Part shown: positions 18,741 to 30,300 of the stretch, one piece after another
Position numbering within the stretch: position 1 is the stretch's first letter
Layout: each line of letters opens with the position of its first letter
Assembly: GCA_003194525.1 (NCBI GenBank)
Contig: NBIV01000384.1
Location: forward strand, 1-50,531
Source: Gracilariopsis chorda
Taxonomy: Eukaryota; Rhodophyta; Florideophyceae; Gracilariales; Gracilariaceae
Reading direction: 5' to 3'
Length of the DNA stretch: 50,531 nt
Made by a program: the position numbers and the translations under genes
Notes under the pieces: model-generated
What the model saw: only the letters and a program-made list of their open reading frames with translations
Told to the model about the DNA's origin: nothing
Databases searched by the model: none

Positions 18741-21700
18741 CTACGGTTCATCAACTTCCTCGTCCAGTTCGTCTGAATCAGGAACCCCTTCAGTAACGAC
18801 GGTACCTCGAACTTCTCTTGATACTTCTTTCTTGCCGTATCCGTTCTCTTTGTCACATCCTGTACTGCGCGTCTTGCGTCCATCGTCAACAACAACACTT
18901 ACTCCGTTTCCTCTCAATCTGCTCTCCCGCATTATCAAAGCTCCATTCGCACTGGTGGGCTTTTCCGTTGCCTGGTGTACATTTCCGTTTTCCAGTGGAA
19001 CAACGCATTCTACTACCTCAGCCATACCTCTGTCCATTTCATCAGCTTCCTTCATAATCTGATCAAAGTGCCTTGTGAATTTTGTCCAAGATGGCATCAT
19101 AGTCTTCAAAGAGAACTGCAGACTTTGTACCCTTGAACGTAGTCTCGCGCATTCCTTCTTCCAACTTACAAGTTCGCGTTGCAAGCGTTTTTGTTCAAAA
19201 CTACCGTCACTCATATTTCTGCGGAGTTTTTCAAGCGAAGCTTTGTCCTTGCTAGTAACCTGAAGTGCGGCTTCGTGTTCTTGCATCTTGTTGCTTAACT
19301 CTGATTGCAATGTGTCACGTTCTGCCATAATTTCAACGTGTTTGTCTTCCAAGTACTGCTTTCTAGCTCTGAGACCTTCAGCCGTCTTCTGTAATTCGGC
19401 GCACTTCGCACTTCCCGCTTCTATTTCCTTTTGGAGCTGGAGATACTTGCCGTCATAACCTGCTAGCTTCTTGTTCTTAGAGGCGATCTGAAGCTCTAGA
19501 TCGCGCACCTTTTGTTCCCACTCCGCCTTTTCACGGCTCTCGTCACGGATCGTCTGTTTGTGTTCCATTACATCAAGCTTGAGAGCCTCAACTTCACTTT
19601 TCAAAATCAGTGCTTTGTCTTCTGTTCCTTTCAATTTCGTTTCGATATCTTCCTTTGCACTGACCGCTTCGTTCATGTCCTTTTGAGAGTTTTCTACAAG
19701 CTTTCGCAATCTACCGCACTCGAGTTGTTGGCGTTCAAGCGCGTTCTTCGCCTGATTTAGTAGTTTCTCAGTAGCTCGTTTCTCGTCCTCAGCTTCTTTT
19801 AAATCGTTGTAAAGATTTTCTTTCTCCACAGTGATTTCCATGTTCTCTTCGCGCAAACCCGCCGTTTTGGTGCGTAGTGTTCTGATTTCTTCCGATCTCG
19901 CACTCTTCGGCGTGGTTGTTTTGCTTTTTCCGACCACCTTTGCCGCCGCCTCTGCTTCCCTTGTCTGGAGTGGGTCAAAGTCCGACAGCAATCCATCTTC
20001 TTTCGTTGGCTGGCTGGAGATCTGATTTCTAAGACTCTGCACTTCTTGTAGAAGCCTCTGCATCTGCTCGTTCAAACCACGATTGTCACGGTTTATTCTT
20101 TTGTTTTCTTCGGTGAGTCGAACATTTTCAGTGTAAAGCTTCTCGTTTTCGGATGCGGACTGTTGCATTTTCTCCTCTTGCTCCTCGAGTTTCTTCTTGC
20201 ATGCCTCCAATTCAGCGGTCTTCTGACGTGCGGTTGTGGCACGTGGTCGCCCGTTACCTTTCCCGCGACCCTTACCACCCTTTGCTGTATTACTGCGTCC
20301 GATTCGCTTGATATCGGAAGGTGCAACGAACTCGGATCGAGATGTCATTGACAACTGCACCACTCTGTCTGCCTCATCATCGAGAGAGTTTTCAGCATGC
20401 TCTAGCGAATCATGCTCCACCGGATCCAGAATACATCCTTGTGCGTCCTTCTCTTTCTCGAGGTCCACATTTTTTGTCGTGCTGCGGCGGCGACGTTTCT
20501 TTAACGGAGGTGCAAGGTCGTCCTCAACCGAATCAGTAATCTTGCCTATCCGTTTTGACCTGCGCAATATGGCGTCTGCATTCTTGACCAGCTCTTCCTC
20601 GTCACCGCGCCGTGCTGTAGGAGATGCCTGAATTGCGTCCTCCGCAGCATTTGCGGCGAATACATTCTGAACTTTAGTTGCAGGAACAACGGCTGCGTTT
20701 CTAAGCTTTCTCTTTCTGAAATCGTTTGCACCAATACCTGGAGGGCTCGCTTTTCTTGAACGAGAGGTATGTACAGGGGCTGGAGATTTCTCGCTTGATG
20801 TTTGCTGCAAAGAAGAAGGAAGAGGGGCTTGAAGCACATACTTCGCCGGCGAGTGGCTCCTGAGACTTTCTCGGCCACCTTCAGAAATGATGGGACCTAC
20901 AGGTTCATCGTTCAAACCGTTGCAACCCTCCTGTGGCGAATGAGGGCTTCGAGGTGCATCAGCGTCCGCAGGTTTTGCGTGAGATAACCTACTTCTACTG
21001 CATCTCTCGGCCACTATAGGTACAATAGGTTGCATGGATTGAGAAATGACCATCTCATCGGACTCACCAGGGTCCAACATGAGAGGAGCATTCCGAATCC
21101 CATAACCGCCTCGACCTCCAACCATAACGTATTTGCCCATCTCTGGGATTGCAACGAGACACCCACCAGACACAGCAGCGCTCTCCGAGGCTCTCTTCTC
21201 AGAATTATGCTGAGAGTCACATGGAAGAGGCCGTGAGACATCAGGGACGAGACCAATTCTTTCCCACAAGACCTCAAGACGATCATGTGCAAGATCTGGC
21301 TCAAGTATCTTGCACAAGTACATGTCGTTACTGTGGCGGTCATTCAAAAGATAGCCTCCATACAACACCAAAGAACCGTGATGTCGACCGACACCTGCAA
21401 CCAGTGAATGACGGCGCCGTGGGAGAGGGACATCGTCTGAATTGGCGTGAACGACAGGTTTTAACCATTTCACAGCTTGTATGTCAAACAGATACAAATC
21501 TTCTGTCATGGCATAGGTGTCGTTGAGATCGCTTGTATTGCCTCCATGCACGGCAATGTACTTTCCGGACGGAGTGAGAGCTGCAGCATGATATGCTCGA
21601 TGCGGCGGTTCAATTCCAGGCGCAGGCCTCTGCAAAGTCCATCTACAGTTCTTGACATCAAACACATGCATGTCAGCGACCGGGAGATGGTCGTCGATAC

Positions 21701-22376
21701 ACTTGAATCCGCCATATACGTATATATAGGGAGAGGGCTTGGCACGGGCCTGTTGACGGGCACTGGAACACTTGGGGGTATACGTTACATAAGTAGCAGA
21801 ATGAGCAAAACGAGGTCCGAGGTGCGAGTCAGGATCTTCTTTGACGCGACCGGAGGGCTTTTCAGGCTCTACATTGTCCCAGCTCTTGGACCTGGTGTCG
21901 AAAGCAAAGATAGTAGTACAGGCCTTTCCGCCATCTCTACCGCCGACCTTCATGCCGCCAATGAGGTAAAGCCTGGAATTGTCAGGAACCATAGTAAGAG
22001 TGTGCTCCATGCGACAGACAGGAATGGTGGTCTGTCGTTCGGCGCGTCGTGCACGTTTAGCGGTATTCGCACGCTGGGACGGGGTTTTAAGCAAAGTGGG
22101 TTTGGTCCACTTGTGGAAATGGTCGGAACGCGGGTCCAAGTCAAGGTAGCGCAGAACTGTGAAGGGAAGGACGCGCTCATCGTCAAGAACGCCCCCAGTG
22201 ACGAGCAATCTGTGGGGGGATATCAAAGCGGCGGAGATTCCTTCGGCAGGGATGTAAGGACCGGTGGCAGCCTCCTCAGCGGAGACCTGACATTGGGCAC
22301 CTGCGGCAGAACTGCCGGAAGAACCCAGCGGCTTGCCGGCACATCCGAGCAGGTCGAAGTAGCGACAGACGCCCAT
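18741..22376 (-). CDS. Kelch-repeat and long coiled-coil protein
   Basis: 1211 residues from the ATG at 22376 (TTC ATG GGC; MGVCRYFD). The frame is open 94 codons further upstream, but that part looks noncoding. Residues 55-425 contain about six kelch blades with GG pairs (LLVTGGVL, LYLIGGMK, IYVYGGFK, IAVHGGN, LVLYGGYL, VMVGGRGG), expected to form a beta-propeller. A disordered middle with basic tracts (KKRRRRS) and an AT-hook-like GNGRPRATT near 715 follows. A heptad coiled coil of about 370 residues runs from about 725 to 1095, and the C-terminus is acidic. The layout recalls kelch/coiled-coil scaffold proteins such as fungal Tea1, but orthology is not claimed. The basic and AT-hook parts suggest a nuclear site. 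It is divergently arranged with cyclin H. Confidence 0.85.
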   Translation of the reverse strand: MGVCRYFDLLGCAGKPLGSSGSSAAGAQCQVSAEEAATGPYIPAEGISAALISPHRLLVTGGVLDDERVLPFTVLRYLDLDPRSDHFHKWTKPTLLKTPSQRANTAKRARRAERQTTIPVCRMEHTLTMVPDNSRLYLIGGMKVGGRDGGKACTTIFAFDTRSKSWDNVEPEKPSGRVKEDPDSHLGPRFAHSATYVTYTPKCSSARQQARAKPSPYIYVYGGFKCIDDHLPVADMHVFDVKNCRWTLQRPAPGIEPPHRAYHAAALTPSGKYIAVHGGNTSDLNDTYAMTEDLYLFDIQAVKWLKPVVHANSDDVPLPRRRHSLVAGVGRHHGSLVLYGGYLLNDRHSNDMYLCKILEPDLAHDRLEVLWERIGLVPDVSRPLPCDSQHNSEKRASESAAVSGGCLVAIPEMGKYVMVGGRGGYGIRNAPLMLDPGESDEMVISQSMQPIVPIVAERCSRSRLSHAKPADADAPRSPHSPQEGCNGLNDEPVGPIISEGGRESLRSHSPAKYVLQAPLPSSLQQTSSEKSPAPVHTSRSRKASPPGIGANDFRKRKLRNAAVVPATKVQNVFAANAAEDAIQASPTARRGDEEELVKNADAILRRSKRIGKITDSVEDDLAPPLKKRRRRSTTKNVDLEKEKDAQGCILDPVEHDSLEHAENSLDDEADRVVQLSMTSRSEFVAPSDIKRIGRSNTAKGGKGRGKGNGRPRATTARQKTAELEACKKKLEEQEEKMQQSASENEKLYTENVRLTEENKRINRDNRGLNEQMQRLLQEVQSLRNQISSQPTKEDGLLSDFDPLQTREAEAAAKVVGKSKTTTPKSARSEEIRTLRTKTAGLREENMEITVEKENLYNDLKEAEDEKRATEKLLNQAKNALERQQLECGRLRKLVENSQKDMNEAVSAKEDIETKLKGTEDKALILKSEVEALKLDVMEHKQTIRDESREKAEWEQKVRDLELQIASKNKKLAGYDGKYLQLQKEIEAGSAKCAELQKTAEGLRARKQYLEDKHVEIMAERDTLQSELSNKMQEHEAALQVTSKDKASLEKLRRNMSDGSFEQKRLQRELVSWKKECARLRSRVQSLQFSLKTMMPSWTKFTRHFDQIMKEADEMDRGMAEVVECVVPLENGNVHQATEKPTSANGALIMRESRLRGNGVSVVVDDGRKTRSTGCDKENGYGKKEVSREVRGTVVTEGVPDSDELDEEVDEP

Positions 22377-23499
22377 GAAGACATGGAGTGGTGAGGGGTT
22401 ATGCGTAAGATGTTGTGTAGGTGTATGTCGGAGGGGTGGGCGAGTGATGAGTATCGAGATTGGAGTTTGTTGGGGGAGAAGGAAGTGGGGTTGCTTTCGA
22501 GGCACACGCGAGGCTGTTAAAGAGAGAACATACGATCGCGGTATGCAATGCAGAGCGTGCGTGTGGACAACCTTCTTGTGCGGCGATGGCGGAAATGCCG
22601 GTGCGTCGCACCAGATGAGAGTGCGGCACGCAGCATGGCGCTGTTTGGTACAGCACATAAGTTAGATATCCATCTTGATATCTACTCGCATGTCGCGTGA
22701 TCCGTAGCTTTTAATTGAAAATTTGAACACACTCGGCGCAAAACGGTGCTGTAAACCGGAACGCAATCTCACCAGGGGGCGCCCGTACCCGTGAGTGAGC
22801 GCATTGGTCCATTTTGGTACAGTATCCTACGAAGCGTGCTCCTCTACACGATGGTGCTCTGTGGTAGCCGCCGTAGAGCTTTCGACCGCTGATCTGGTGC
22901 CGCCACACCCGCAGATCGAATCTCTCAGTTACCTTCAGAGCCATTGCCAAACGCGAGTGCGATCGACATGTAAGGTTACTCTGGCTGCTAGTGGGATACT
23001 GGCCGCTTTGCAATTATAATTTCATACTGCAGTGCATGTGCCGTGGACATGTGGCACTCGTGCACACCACGCCATCTGGCAGACGAACAGCTCCTGAAAG
23101 CGCTCACCCGTTCGCAATACGAAGCCATTCGATGCATTCTGCGACAGCCCTCCGTACCTTTGGTACATCGTACCGTTTACTGGATAGAAGGCTACTAGTC
23201 ACGCACGAAGAGCAAACTTCCTCTCCACAATGGACTTGCGCAAGCTCTGAAACAGTCAAGTGCTCTTAGCAGCCCTCACAGGTCCCCATCGCAGCCATCT
23301 GAAATCAGTTTTCTGTCATTCCACCTCCACGGAATGCATCAACTCTATCGCAATTACTTCCGAGCCCATCATCGCTTGACGTGCACAGTTTTCCACTGCT
23401 CAGGCTTTTGGCTCTTTTCATCACAAAAGTCTACGCCCCGCCCAATCCTCTCCCCTAATTCGTCTTACCCGTAGTAACTATCTAACTTCAACAAAAACC
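22377..23499. promoter_or_regulatory. Shared upstream region of kelch and cyclin H genes
   Basis: A 1.1-kb divergent intergenic region without credible ORFs. TTTGGTACA occurs three times on the + strand (22644, 22813, 23159). The copy at 22813 extends to TTTGGTACAGTAT, also found between PRP43 and Maf. A pyrimidine-rich stretch lies at 23437-23475, just before the cyclin H start. Confidence 0.45.
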
Positions 23500-24576
23500 A
23501 TGGCTCTTTTTGAAAGCTCCACCCAGGCCAAATACTGGTCTTTAACTCCTGAGGACCTATCATCAGTCCGAGAACAAGCAAACCGCCAAGCCGTTCAAAG
23601 CCGACCACCTCATCCCGCACCGTTATCCCTAGAAGAAGAAGCAATTATCCGTCGTCACCACGAACGGCGTATTCTACGCTTCAATCGCAATAACAATCTT
23701 CCAGACAAACTGGCCGCTACCGCCATAACCTACTTTAAACGGTTTTTCCTGCATCGCTCTGTCATGGATTATAATCCAGCCGCCATTACGTTGCTTTCGC
23801 TCTACGCGTCAAGCAAAGTGGAAGAAATCGTCTTTGATGCCCAAGATCTCGTCGCTCGCTTTGATGCTTCTGTAAATGGAGTCGCGGCTGATACCCCTTT
23901 GTCAGAACAGCCTATGTCTGCAGATGGATGCTCCATGCGTATCACAGCAGACGCTTTGCTCAGTACCGAATTGTGGTTTTTGCAACAGATCAGTTTTCAT
24001 CTCATCTGCTACCATCCTTTTAAGTCGCTTGGTATCGTTCGTGAGAAACTGCATGTAGCAAACGTCTGCGGATCGGGTCAGAAAGCAGACGATTTGCTGG
24101 CTGGCATCATTTTAAGAGCGGAGCATGTTGTACGCCGCCGCGCCTTGTTATGCGATTTACCCTTATCGAATCTGCCTGCTGTCATTGCTGTTGCTGCTAC
24201 TATTGTTGGTGCGAAAGATGCTGGTGGCCCGGATGAGAAGCAGCTTATGCCCGTTCTTATCGGTGATAATGAACATCTCACAGATAGAATATGTGCTGCT
24301 GTTGACGTGTTGCGATCCTTGTCAGATCGGACTCCAGAGAATGAAGCCAGCCAAGTTGCTCAGCTGGAGAAAAAAAGGAAGGCTGTTCAGAAGAACATCA
24401 ACGATCCTATGAGCGAAGAGTTTAAGGAAATGGAAAGAGAGCAATTGAGACAAGAAGATGAAAAAGAACTTGAAAGGTTGAAGATATTCCAAGAGAAACT
24501 TAAGCGTCGGGCGGAAGCTATGTTGGGTCATGATGCAGTTGATGCTTCCAACAAAAAGAGAAAGATAGAGACATGA
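23500..24576 (+). CDS. CCNH: Cyclin H, TFIIH/CAK subunit
   Basis: 358 residues, close to the usual 320-360 of cyclin H. It starts FESSTQAKYWSLT, matching the N-terminal ST....W.F motif that marks cyclin H rather than other cyclins. The first cyclin box has the EERILRF-like helix (HHERRILRFNRN), the TAITYFKRFFLHRSVMDYNP helix and SLYASSKVEE. A second cyclin fold (residues 150-270) and a charged C-terminal helix (SEEFKEMEREQLRQEDEKELERL) follow. Cyclin H pairs with CDK7 and MAT1 to form the CDK-activating kinase of TFIIH, acting in transcription and cell-cycle control in the nucleus. The start context AAAACC ATG GC is good. No intron. A basic NKKRKIET at the end may be a nuclear signal. Confidence 0.94.
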   Translation: MALFESSTQAKYWSLTPEDLSSVREQANRQAVQSRPPHPAPLSLEEEAIIRRHHERRILRFNRNNNLPDKLAATAITYFKRFFLHRSVMDYNPAAITLLSLYASSKVEEIVFDAQDLVARFDASVNGVAADTPLSEQPMSADGCSMRITADALLSTELWFLQQISFHLICYHPFKSLGIVREKLHVANVCGSGQKADDLLAGIILRAEHVVRRRALLCDLPLSNLPAVIAVAATIVGAKDAGGPDEKQLMPVLIGDNEHLTDRICAAVDVLRSLSDRTPENEASQVAQLEKKRKAVQKNINDPMSEEFKEMEREQLRQEDEKELERLKIFQEKLKRRAEAMLGHDAVDASNKKRKIET

Positions 24577-25401
24577 GTCTACACGATTATCTATACTCGT
24601 GAATCGTATCTGTGGTGAAATATTGGACAGAGTAGCGAGTGAACTGTTCGAAACATGTCATGCGCACAGTTTCGGCATTCATGATCTGTTTTGGCAGTGT
24701 AGAGGGAGAGACATATAGTTGCTCTTTTTGCATTTCAATTTGTGAGAACTGGTTACTGATTGTCCTGTATCTGGTAAACAGCTTGTGATGCTTTTCAAGA
24801 CGAGCGGACTCGCTCAAGTTCTCCATGCAACTGAGTGTGCCAATTCACTTCATGAAACCCTTTTCTTGCAGGAGTCTTTCACGAATATTTTCTCAACTGA
24901 ATTCCAAATCAGAACAGCAACTACATTTCTACATACACCGCAGAAGAAGCATCTCAACACAATACTTGCACTAATATCGGCACCTAAATAGCAATCATAT
25001 GAGGGTACGAGAATCACTAATACAGAAGCTACCGCAGGTATGATCTGCTCTTTTTATTCAGTCTTTATTAGACGGAATGTGATTCTGCAATGAAACTGTT
25101 TGAACGTGATAGTGCATGGTGAATGCGTTTGTTCATGAGCACACTAAGAAAAGGGAGTGCAATGTTAACTTCAGCACTAGAAAGGCTAATAACCAGCGAA
25201 GGAGAGGTCTACAATGATCTCTTTCGAGACGAATGATGACCAACAATATGAGATATCAATCACAGCTCCTCACCATTTAAGCACAAGCGCCACTTGTACC
25301 ATCGTATTTGTCGGTTGACTTCGTATTCCTGGTTTGAAGAAGCTCTAGAAGGAAAACAAGAAGCAAGAAGTGACCTTGCAAATCCAAGAAGTCTTTTTGC
25401 C
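24577..25401. other. Intergenic region
   Basis: AT-richer sequence with only short ORFs. No repeat or RNA gene recognised. The downstream frame is open back to 25294, but the ATG at 25402 precedes a signal peptide and is preferred. Confidence 0.5.
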
Positions 25402-26325
25402 ATGAAAGTCTTGGCCTTGTTTTTCTTGTCTATTGTATCTATGGTTTCAGCAGCCGAAGGACACAGACAACATATATATACAACGAAGAAGTACAGAGCT
25501 AATATTCATTTTTCCGCGAACGATGTTGCTTTTCTTTACTTGAATGGTGTCAAAAGAGCTAAGGCGGAGAGCTGGAATAGAGCAAGATTTCTCAGACTCT
25601 ATGTTAAGGAAGGCGATGTAATAGCATTCAAAGCAATCAACAAACATGGATGGTATGGATTCATTGCAAACATTGAGATCAATGGAACGCACTACCCCAC
25701 TGGTGGAAAGGGCTGGAAGGCCACTCACGGGGGCATCACAGGAAAAGCCTGGAAGAAATCGAAACGGGGTTTTTGTTGGCATGTACCTATGCTGGTTCCT
25801 AGAAGACGTTATCAACCATGCCAAAACTTCCCTTCCAGATTTAAAGCCAAGTATGTGTGGGCCTGCCATAGCACCCCGGGCATTAGGAGTGTGACTCTTC
25901 TTCGATTTGTTGTTGGTGGAGACGAATGTGAGTCGAGACCGATTCCTAGTGCTCTTCCGACCTCAACCGCAACACCGACAGTAACACCGACACCAACCGT
26001 GACTTCGACACCGACGCCAACACCGTCTCCAACTCTGTCGTATATAGATGGTGCGGGTGGTAAAGACGATGGAATGTCCTGTACTTGTGAATCTGTACCG
26101 AATTCCAGCAGTCGTTGTTACTACTTCTTGGATTCCACTGTGAAATATGGTCGCTGTTCTCATCGTCCGTGCGCAGATCGTTACGTGTGCGTCGCAAATG
26201 GTAGTACAATATGCGTCAAGAAGTTTGTCTTAGAAAAGCTGCTGCCTCTCCCAGAGACAGGCAACTCTGAATGCACCGTTGTTGAGACTCGCGACTCGAT
26301 TTGGCTGCCATACGAATCACAATAA
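25402..26325 (+). CDS. Secreted two-domain protein with TP-rich linker
   Basis: 307 residues from the ATG at 25402. MKVLALFFLSIVSMVSA is a clear signal peptide. Residues about 30-110 look like a galactose-binding-like beta-sandwich (FSANDVAFLYLNGVKRAKAE, LYVKEGDVIAFKAINKHGWYGFIANIEING). A Cys-containing extension follows. Residues about 188-215 are a Thr/Pro/Ser repeat linker of the kind found between extracellular domains and often O-glycosylated. The C-terminal 80 residues are Cys-rich (CTCESV, CYYF, CSHRPCADRYVCV), probably a disulfide-bonded module. Possible cell-wall, adhesion or carbohydrate-binding role, by inference from the layout only; no enzyme motif seen. Confidence 0.75.
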   Translation: MKVLALFFLSIVSMVSAAEGHRQHIYTTKKYRANIHFSANDVAFLYLNGVKRAKAESWNRARFLRLYVKEGDVIAFKAINKHGWYGFIANIEINGTHYPTGGKGWKATHGGITGKAWKKSKRGFCWHVPMLVPRRRYQPCQNFPSRFKAKYVWACHSTPGIRSVTLLRFVVGGDECESRPIPSALPTSTATPTVTPTPTVTSTPTPTPSPTLSYIDGAGGKDDGMSCTCESVPNSSSRCYYFLDSTVKYGRCSHRPCADRYVCVANGSTICVKKFVLEKLLPLPETGNSECTVVETRDSIWLPYESQ

Positions 26326-27319
26326 TGGAAGTATTGTGTGGAACAACCAGCAGCTATTATGAGAAGCAGAATGATTTACGTGAGAATTGGGAATGTCCTA
26401 GAAGCGGAAATGATTTGCCGATGATAATCCTAGAACCAATACATTGTTTACTCGAATGCGGGGAAGCTCACGTACCAGTTAAACAAGATACAAAAACATC
26501 CTTTCTAGGATAGAAGTAGGCCATAAAGAGGTGTACACAGGATGCAGTTTGCTCGTAGTCGCAGCTGAAACTGCAGTAGGGTATTCGTTCTTCTTGCTGT
26601 TCGTTGGTGTTCTTGAACAACAATAACCTGGGCCGATTTCTATTGTATAACAGTGACGTACTCTGTAATACATCTTTGCTACTTGGTCAATTCTCTCAGT
26701 GGCCAAAGCAGAATTCCATTGCGCTCAAAGCAGGTATAGTACCTTCGTAACAGCGTGGGTTGTCCGTGGCATACAAGCCGTAGGTACAGAAATTCCGGAT
26801 CATTTGGAAGAGAAGTCTCGGACTAAGGGCCTCGTAGTCTGCCCTGTAGCCGACTTTGGTTGACAAGCCCCTAGCTCTAATAAGAACCTCCCATATGGCG
26901 TCTTGGTTCTGGCAATCTAGAGTTTCTGCCATTTGAATTGCAGGAATGCAAAAGAAATACGGTTGAACACTGCAACCTGTAGTGCAGGCGTCGGACTGCA
27001 CGATGCCAACAAAAGCTCCGCCAATGGAGCGAAAATGGAATCAGATAGTAGACATGAATTGGTCGATGGAGCTGTTTGTCTACCTAGAGAAGGAAGAGGA
27101 TTTCGAGAAGCATCAAAGCGATCTGGGAACTTGGCAAGCGAGCCGAAGTACAAAAACAAGTTTTGACCTACCACTCCACCGTTGACCCCATATACGTGCA
27201 TGCATATGCTTTTTCGCTACGTGAGCGCGGAACAACGAATGAACTTTTAATTGCTTTTCGTTTCATTCTTCAGTTCATGTAGGTCTCGAACGTGAGCCCT
27301 TGAGCACTTGCGGGGAAGC
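26326..27319. other. Intergenic region
   Basis: About 1 kb with no feature firmly supported. It contains one minus-strand ORF, listed separately with low confidence. Confidence 0.4.
26696..27001 (-). CDS. Possible small Cys-containing ORF
   Basis: 101 residues on the minus strand with a natural-looking composition (CQNQDAIWEVLIRARG, RLLFQMIRNFCTYGLY) and six or more Cys. No signal peptide, no recognised family. It could be one exon of a longer gene or chance. Confidence 0.2.
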   Translation of the reverse strand: MQSDACTTGCSVQPYFFCIPAIQMAETLDCQNQDAIWEVLIRARGLSTKVGYRADYEALSPRLLFQMIRNFCTYGLYATDNPRCYEGTIPALSAMEFCFGH

Positions 27320-30300
27320 ATGCCGTCTCAATACGCATCAGCTCGCCACAGCGACGTGGTGGTCACAAGCTTAGTACGTGACTCAGGAAATATGGAAGAC
27401 ATTGTGTGGGATCCGATCCGTGTTCCAAACTATGAAGAGTTCGACTGTTCGCGGGAAGGGAGTTGCAGCGAGCCCTCTTGGTTAGAAGTCGAGATGAGCT
27501 TTTCACTTCGTCCTGTTAAAGAGTAAGCCATCACACAGCGGTAAACCCAACTCGCATTTTCCGACGTTAACCTCATCTGTGCGAAATAGGAACGCCTTCA
27601 AGCCATCGTTTTTGCTCTTAAAACCGCAAGAGCATTCTTCAAGGAAGCATCAATCTAAGCACAAATGTCGGATGCTGATTACAGACATAATGCAGAGGAC
27701 CTGCCGGTTCCTTCTCGGCCGCACTCCAAGGAGTGCTATTCATTCTAAACTCCGGCGGCCTCCGGAGCAAAGAAAGAATGATTGGCGGGGAGCAATGGCA
27801 AACATTGCTTTTGAGGAGAAGTTAGATAGAACTACAACTCCTTCTCATACATTTCCAGTGCTACAGTCAAGTGTGAACGAAGTGCATGCACAACAAACGT
27901 TGGATATGGATCAGATTCCGTCCATGCCAATATCCTTTCCATCACCTTCTCTGGAACTGGCGTCGGTTTGGACGTACGTTGCATACCATTGTTTGCACGA
28001 AGCCCGCATATACTAACTCAATCTTACCTTACTACATCAATACAGAAACTTGGTTTTCGACTGCGAAGTGCTCCAGCATTTGCTTCATCATATAGACAGC
28101 ACAGCCAAGTTTGGTTTTGAGGAATCCATCCAAAGAGATCAAGTTTGGCAAAGTCAGTTTGAGACTAAGGCATCGGTCTTTGAAGATTTCTTTGATCTCA
28201 GCCCATCTGCTTCTTTCAATCTGCATCCCGTAGAAACTTCAATACTTTCCGAGTTCCCTAAATGGTCGCAACGCCTGCTTTCAGAGGAGACCGGAAAGAA
28301 TGTAACCATTGGCCATTTGTGTCAAAGAGATCATGTTTTCTCGATATTGACTGAAAGTCAGAGTTTGGACAGGTTCGATGAAGACATAATGCAGGCCTTT
28401 GACTCTATCCGCGCCGGATCTTCTCACTTTCTTGATCTACAGCACCTTACACAGGTTTTAGGTGAACAGGATACGGCGCTAAAACTTCGATGTATGCTTT
28501 GCACACCAGATATTGTGAGGCATGACGCGCATAGTGTGACCCGATCATGGTTTATGTACTCATACTTTTCTCCGATTATGGAAAGAGAGTTGCAAACCAA
28601 GATCAAAACTATTTTGCATACCAGTAGAACCGCTGTGATGTTTGCCAGACCAAAGAGGGTCACAGACGATGAAACTCCTTCGAAGTTCTTGAAACTACTG
28701 TCCACCTTACATAACAAGCGCAACCTGATTGCCGAAAAGTGTCTCTGGAGTACTGGCTCGTTAGAAGTTATGAGAAAATGCCGTGTACAAGATACAAGGA
28801 GAAGCAATATCTCCAACCAGCGGTCTTACATCCTGAGAGAAGCGAAACACCGTGAGCTATTCCCTTCGCTAGAAAACTCGTATACAGGGGGTGGAGCGAC
28901 AATGCTGGGCTTGGATAGACATGCAGATGAGCTGCTCAGATCCTATTCTTCAAAAACAGAGGCTTTCCTTCCGCTCAAGGTCAACGTTTGCGAGATAAGT
29001 CGAAAAGATATGAGAAGAGAAATAGGAATGCAGGCTAAGCCACTCCTGTCGCATGAGAAGGAAATAATTGAGAAGCTTAACACTTTCGACATAATTAAGA
29101 GAAACCCATGTGTTTGGCTATCAGCAAAGATACTAAAGATAGGAGCTAAGCCCGCTGACGCTGTTTCAGCTCAAGACTGTGACACCAATGGAAGATCACG
29201 GGCAGAGCACCAAACTGACAGTGAGAGCACATCTCAGGAGAGCTTGTTGGATAACATCCTGCCATCGGAGGGAGAAGACGCTGTAGAAGACCTGATAGTC
29301 CCGGATTTGTGCGGGAAGCCGGAAAGCTGCACGGGTACTCGGAAAGTCAACATATCGCAGGAATCAATCGCAAAGAAATTGCCGCTTATATCAAGGAAGA
29401 ACAGCAAAAGTCAGAAAGATAACTTGCGACTCCGTGTTCCGGAAAGCTTTGTTTGCTCCATGTGGTCTGTGAGGGCGGCCGAGTACTGTGTTGTTCAAAT
29501 GCCGCGCGGGACCATACTCCTCCCACCCTGCTTGTCAGCGCTTCCGACGCTCTGCATTGTTATCTACTCTCACCTTGCGAATCAACTGCAGGATCAACGA
29601 ATTGCAATCATATGCGATGCAGAAGCTGACGTTTCTAGGGGTCTCCATGCTTACCTTGAAAACAGTTTTGGGCGGAAAGTATCGATTGAGATAATTAGTC
29701 GAGGGAGTTTTTCGAAGGAACCAAGGTTTGCCTCTGTGAATGAATACACAGCCCAAGTGTTTATTCTGGATAGCTTTGACTTCTCCTTGCCATCGCGGGT
29801 ATCACTTCTTCTCATTCTTATCTGTCAGCCACACTTATTTGATTCGCAGACTTCGTTCAAATCTCCTTACGGACAGCATCTCATTAATCCAGACTGGCGA
29901 CACCTTTCGTCTATCTTAATTGCTCCACTCGATTCATGGGTCCTATTCTCGGAGTACGTCAAAAGAGCAGAGCAGATTTCACTAGAACTTGACATGTCTG
30001 CAGTGCTGTTTATTCCAGAATATGATCTCGTTCATCACTCTGTTCTTCTCGCAAAGCCGCGAACTTTATTTCTTGTCCCTTTAAGCGATGCTTCTGAACT
30101 CGTGTCTGTCATTGACACCCACAGCTCTCCGATATTGACAAGGCTTCGAAACTTTTTAAATAATGCTCAAATCGCCTGCTGCAGCTTAAGCAACAATTCG
30201 ATGTTTGTTCCACAATTGCGTGATATCTCTGTATTTCTTCTTCGGCACTGTTTGGAAGACCAAAACAGAAACATAGAAGCCAAAACACGCGCCGACTTGG

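Noticed and set aside
25294..25401. Upstream 36-codon extension of the secreted protein
   Set aside because: The in-frame Met at 25402 begins a standard signal peptide, which the longer start would bury.
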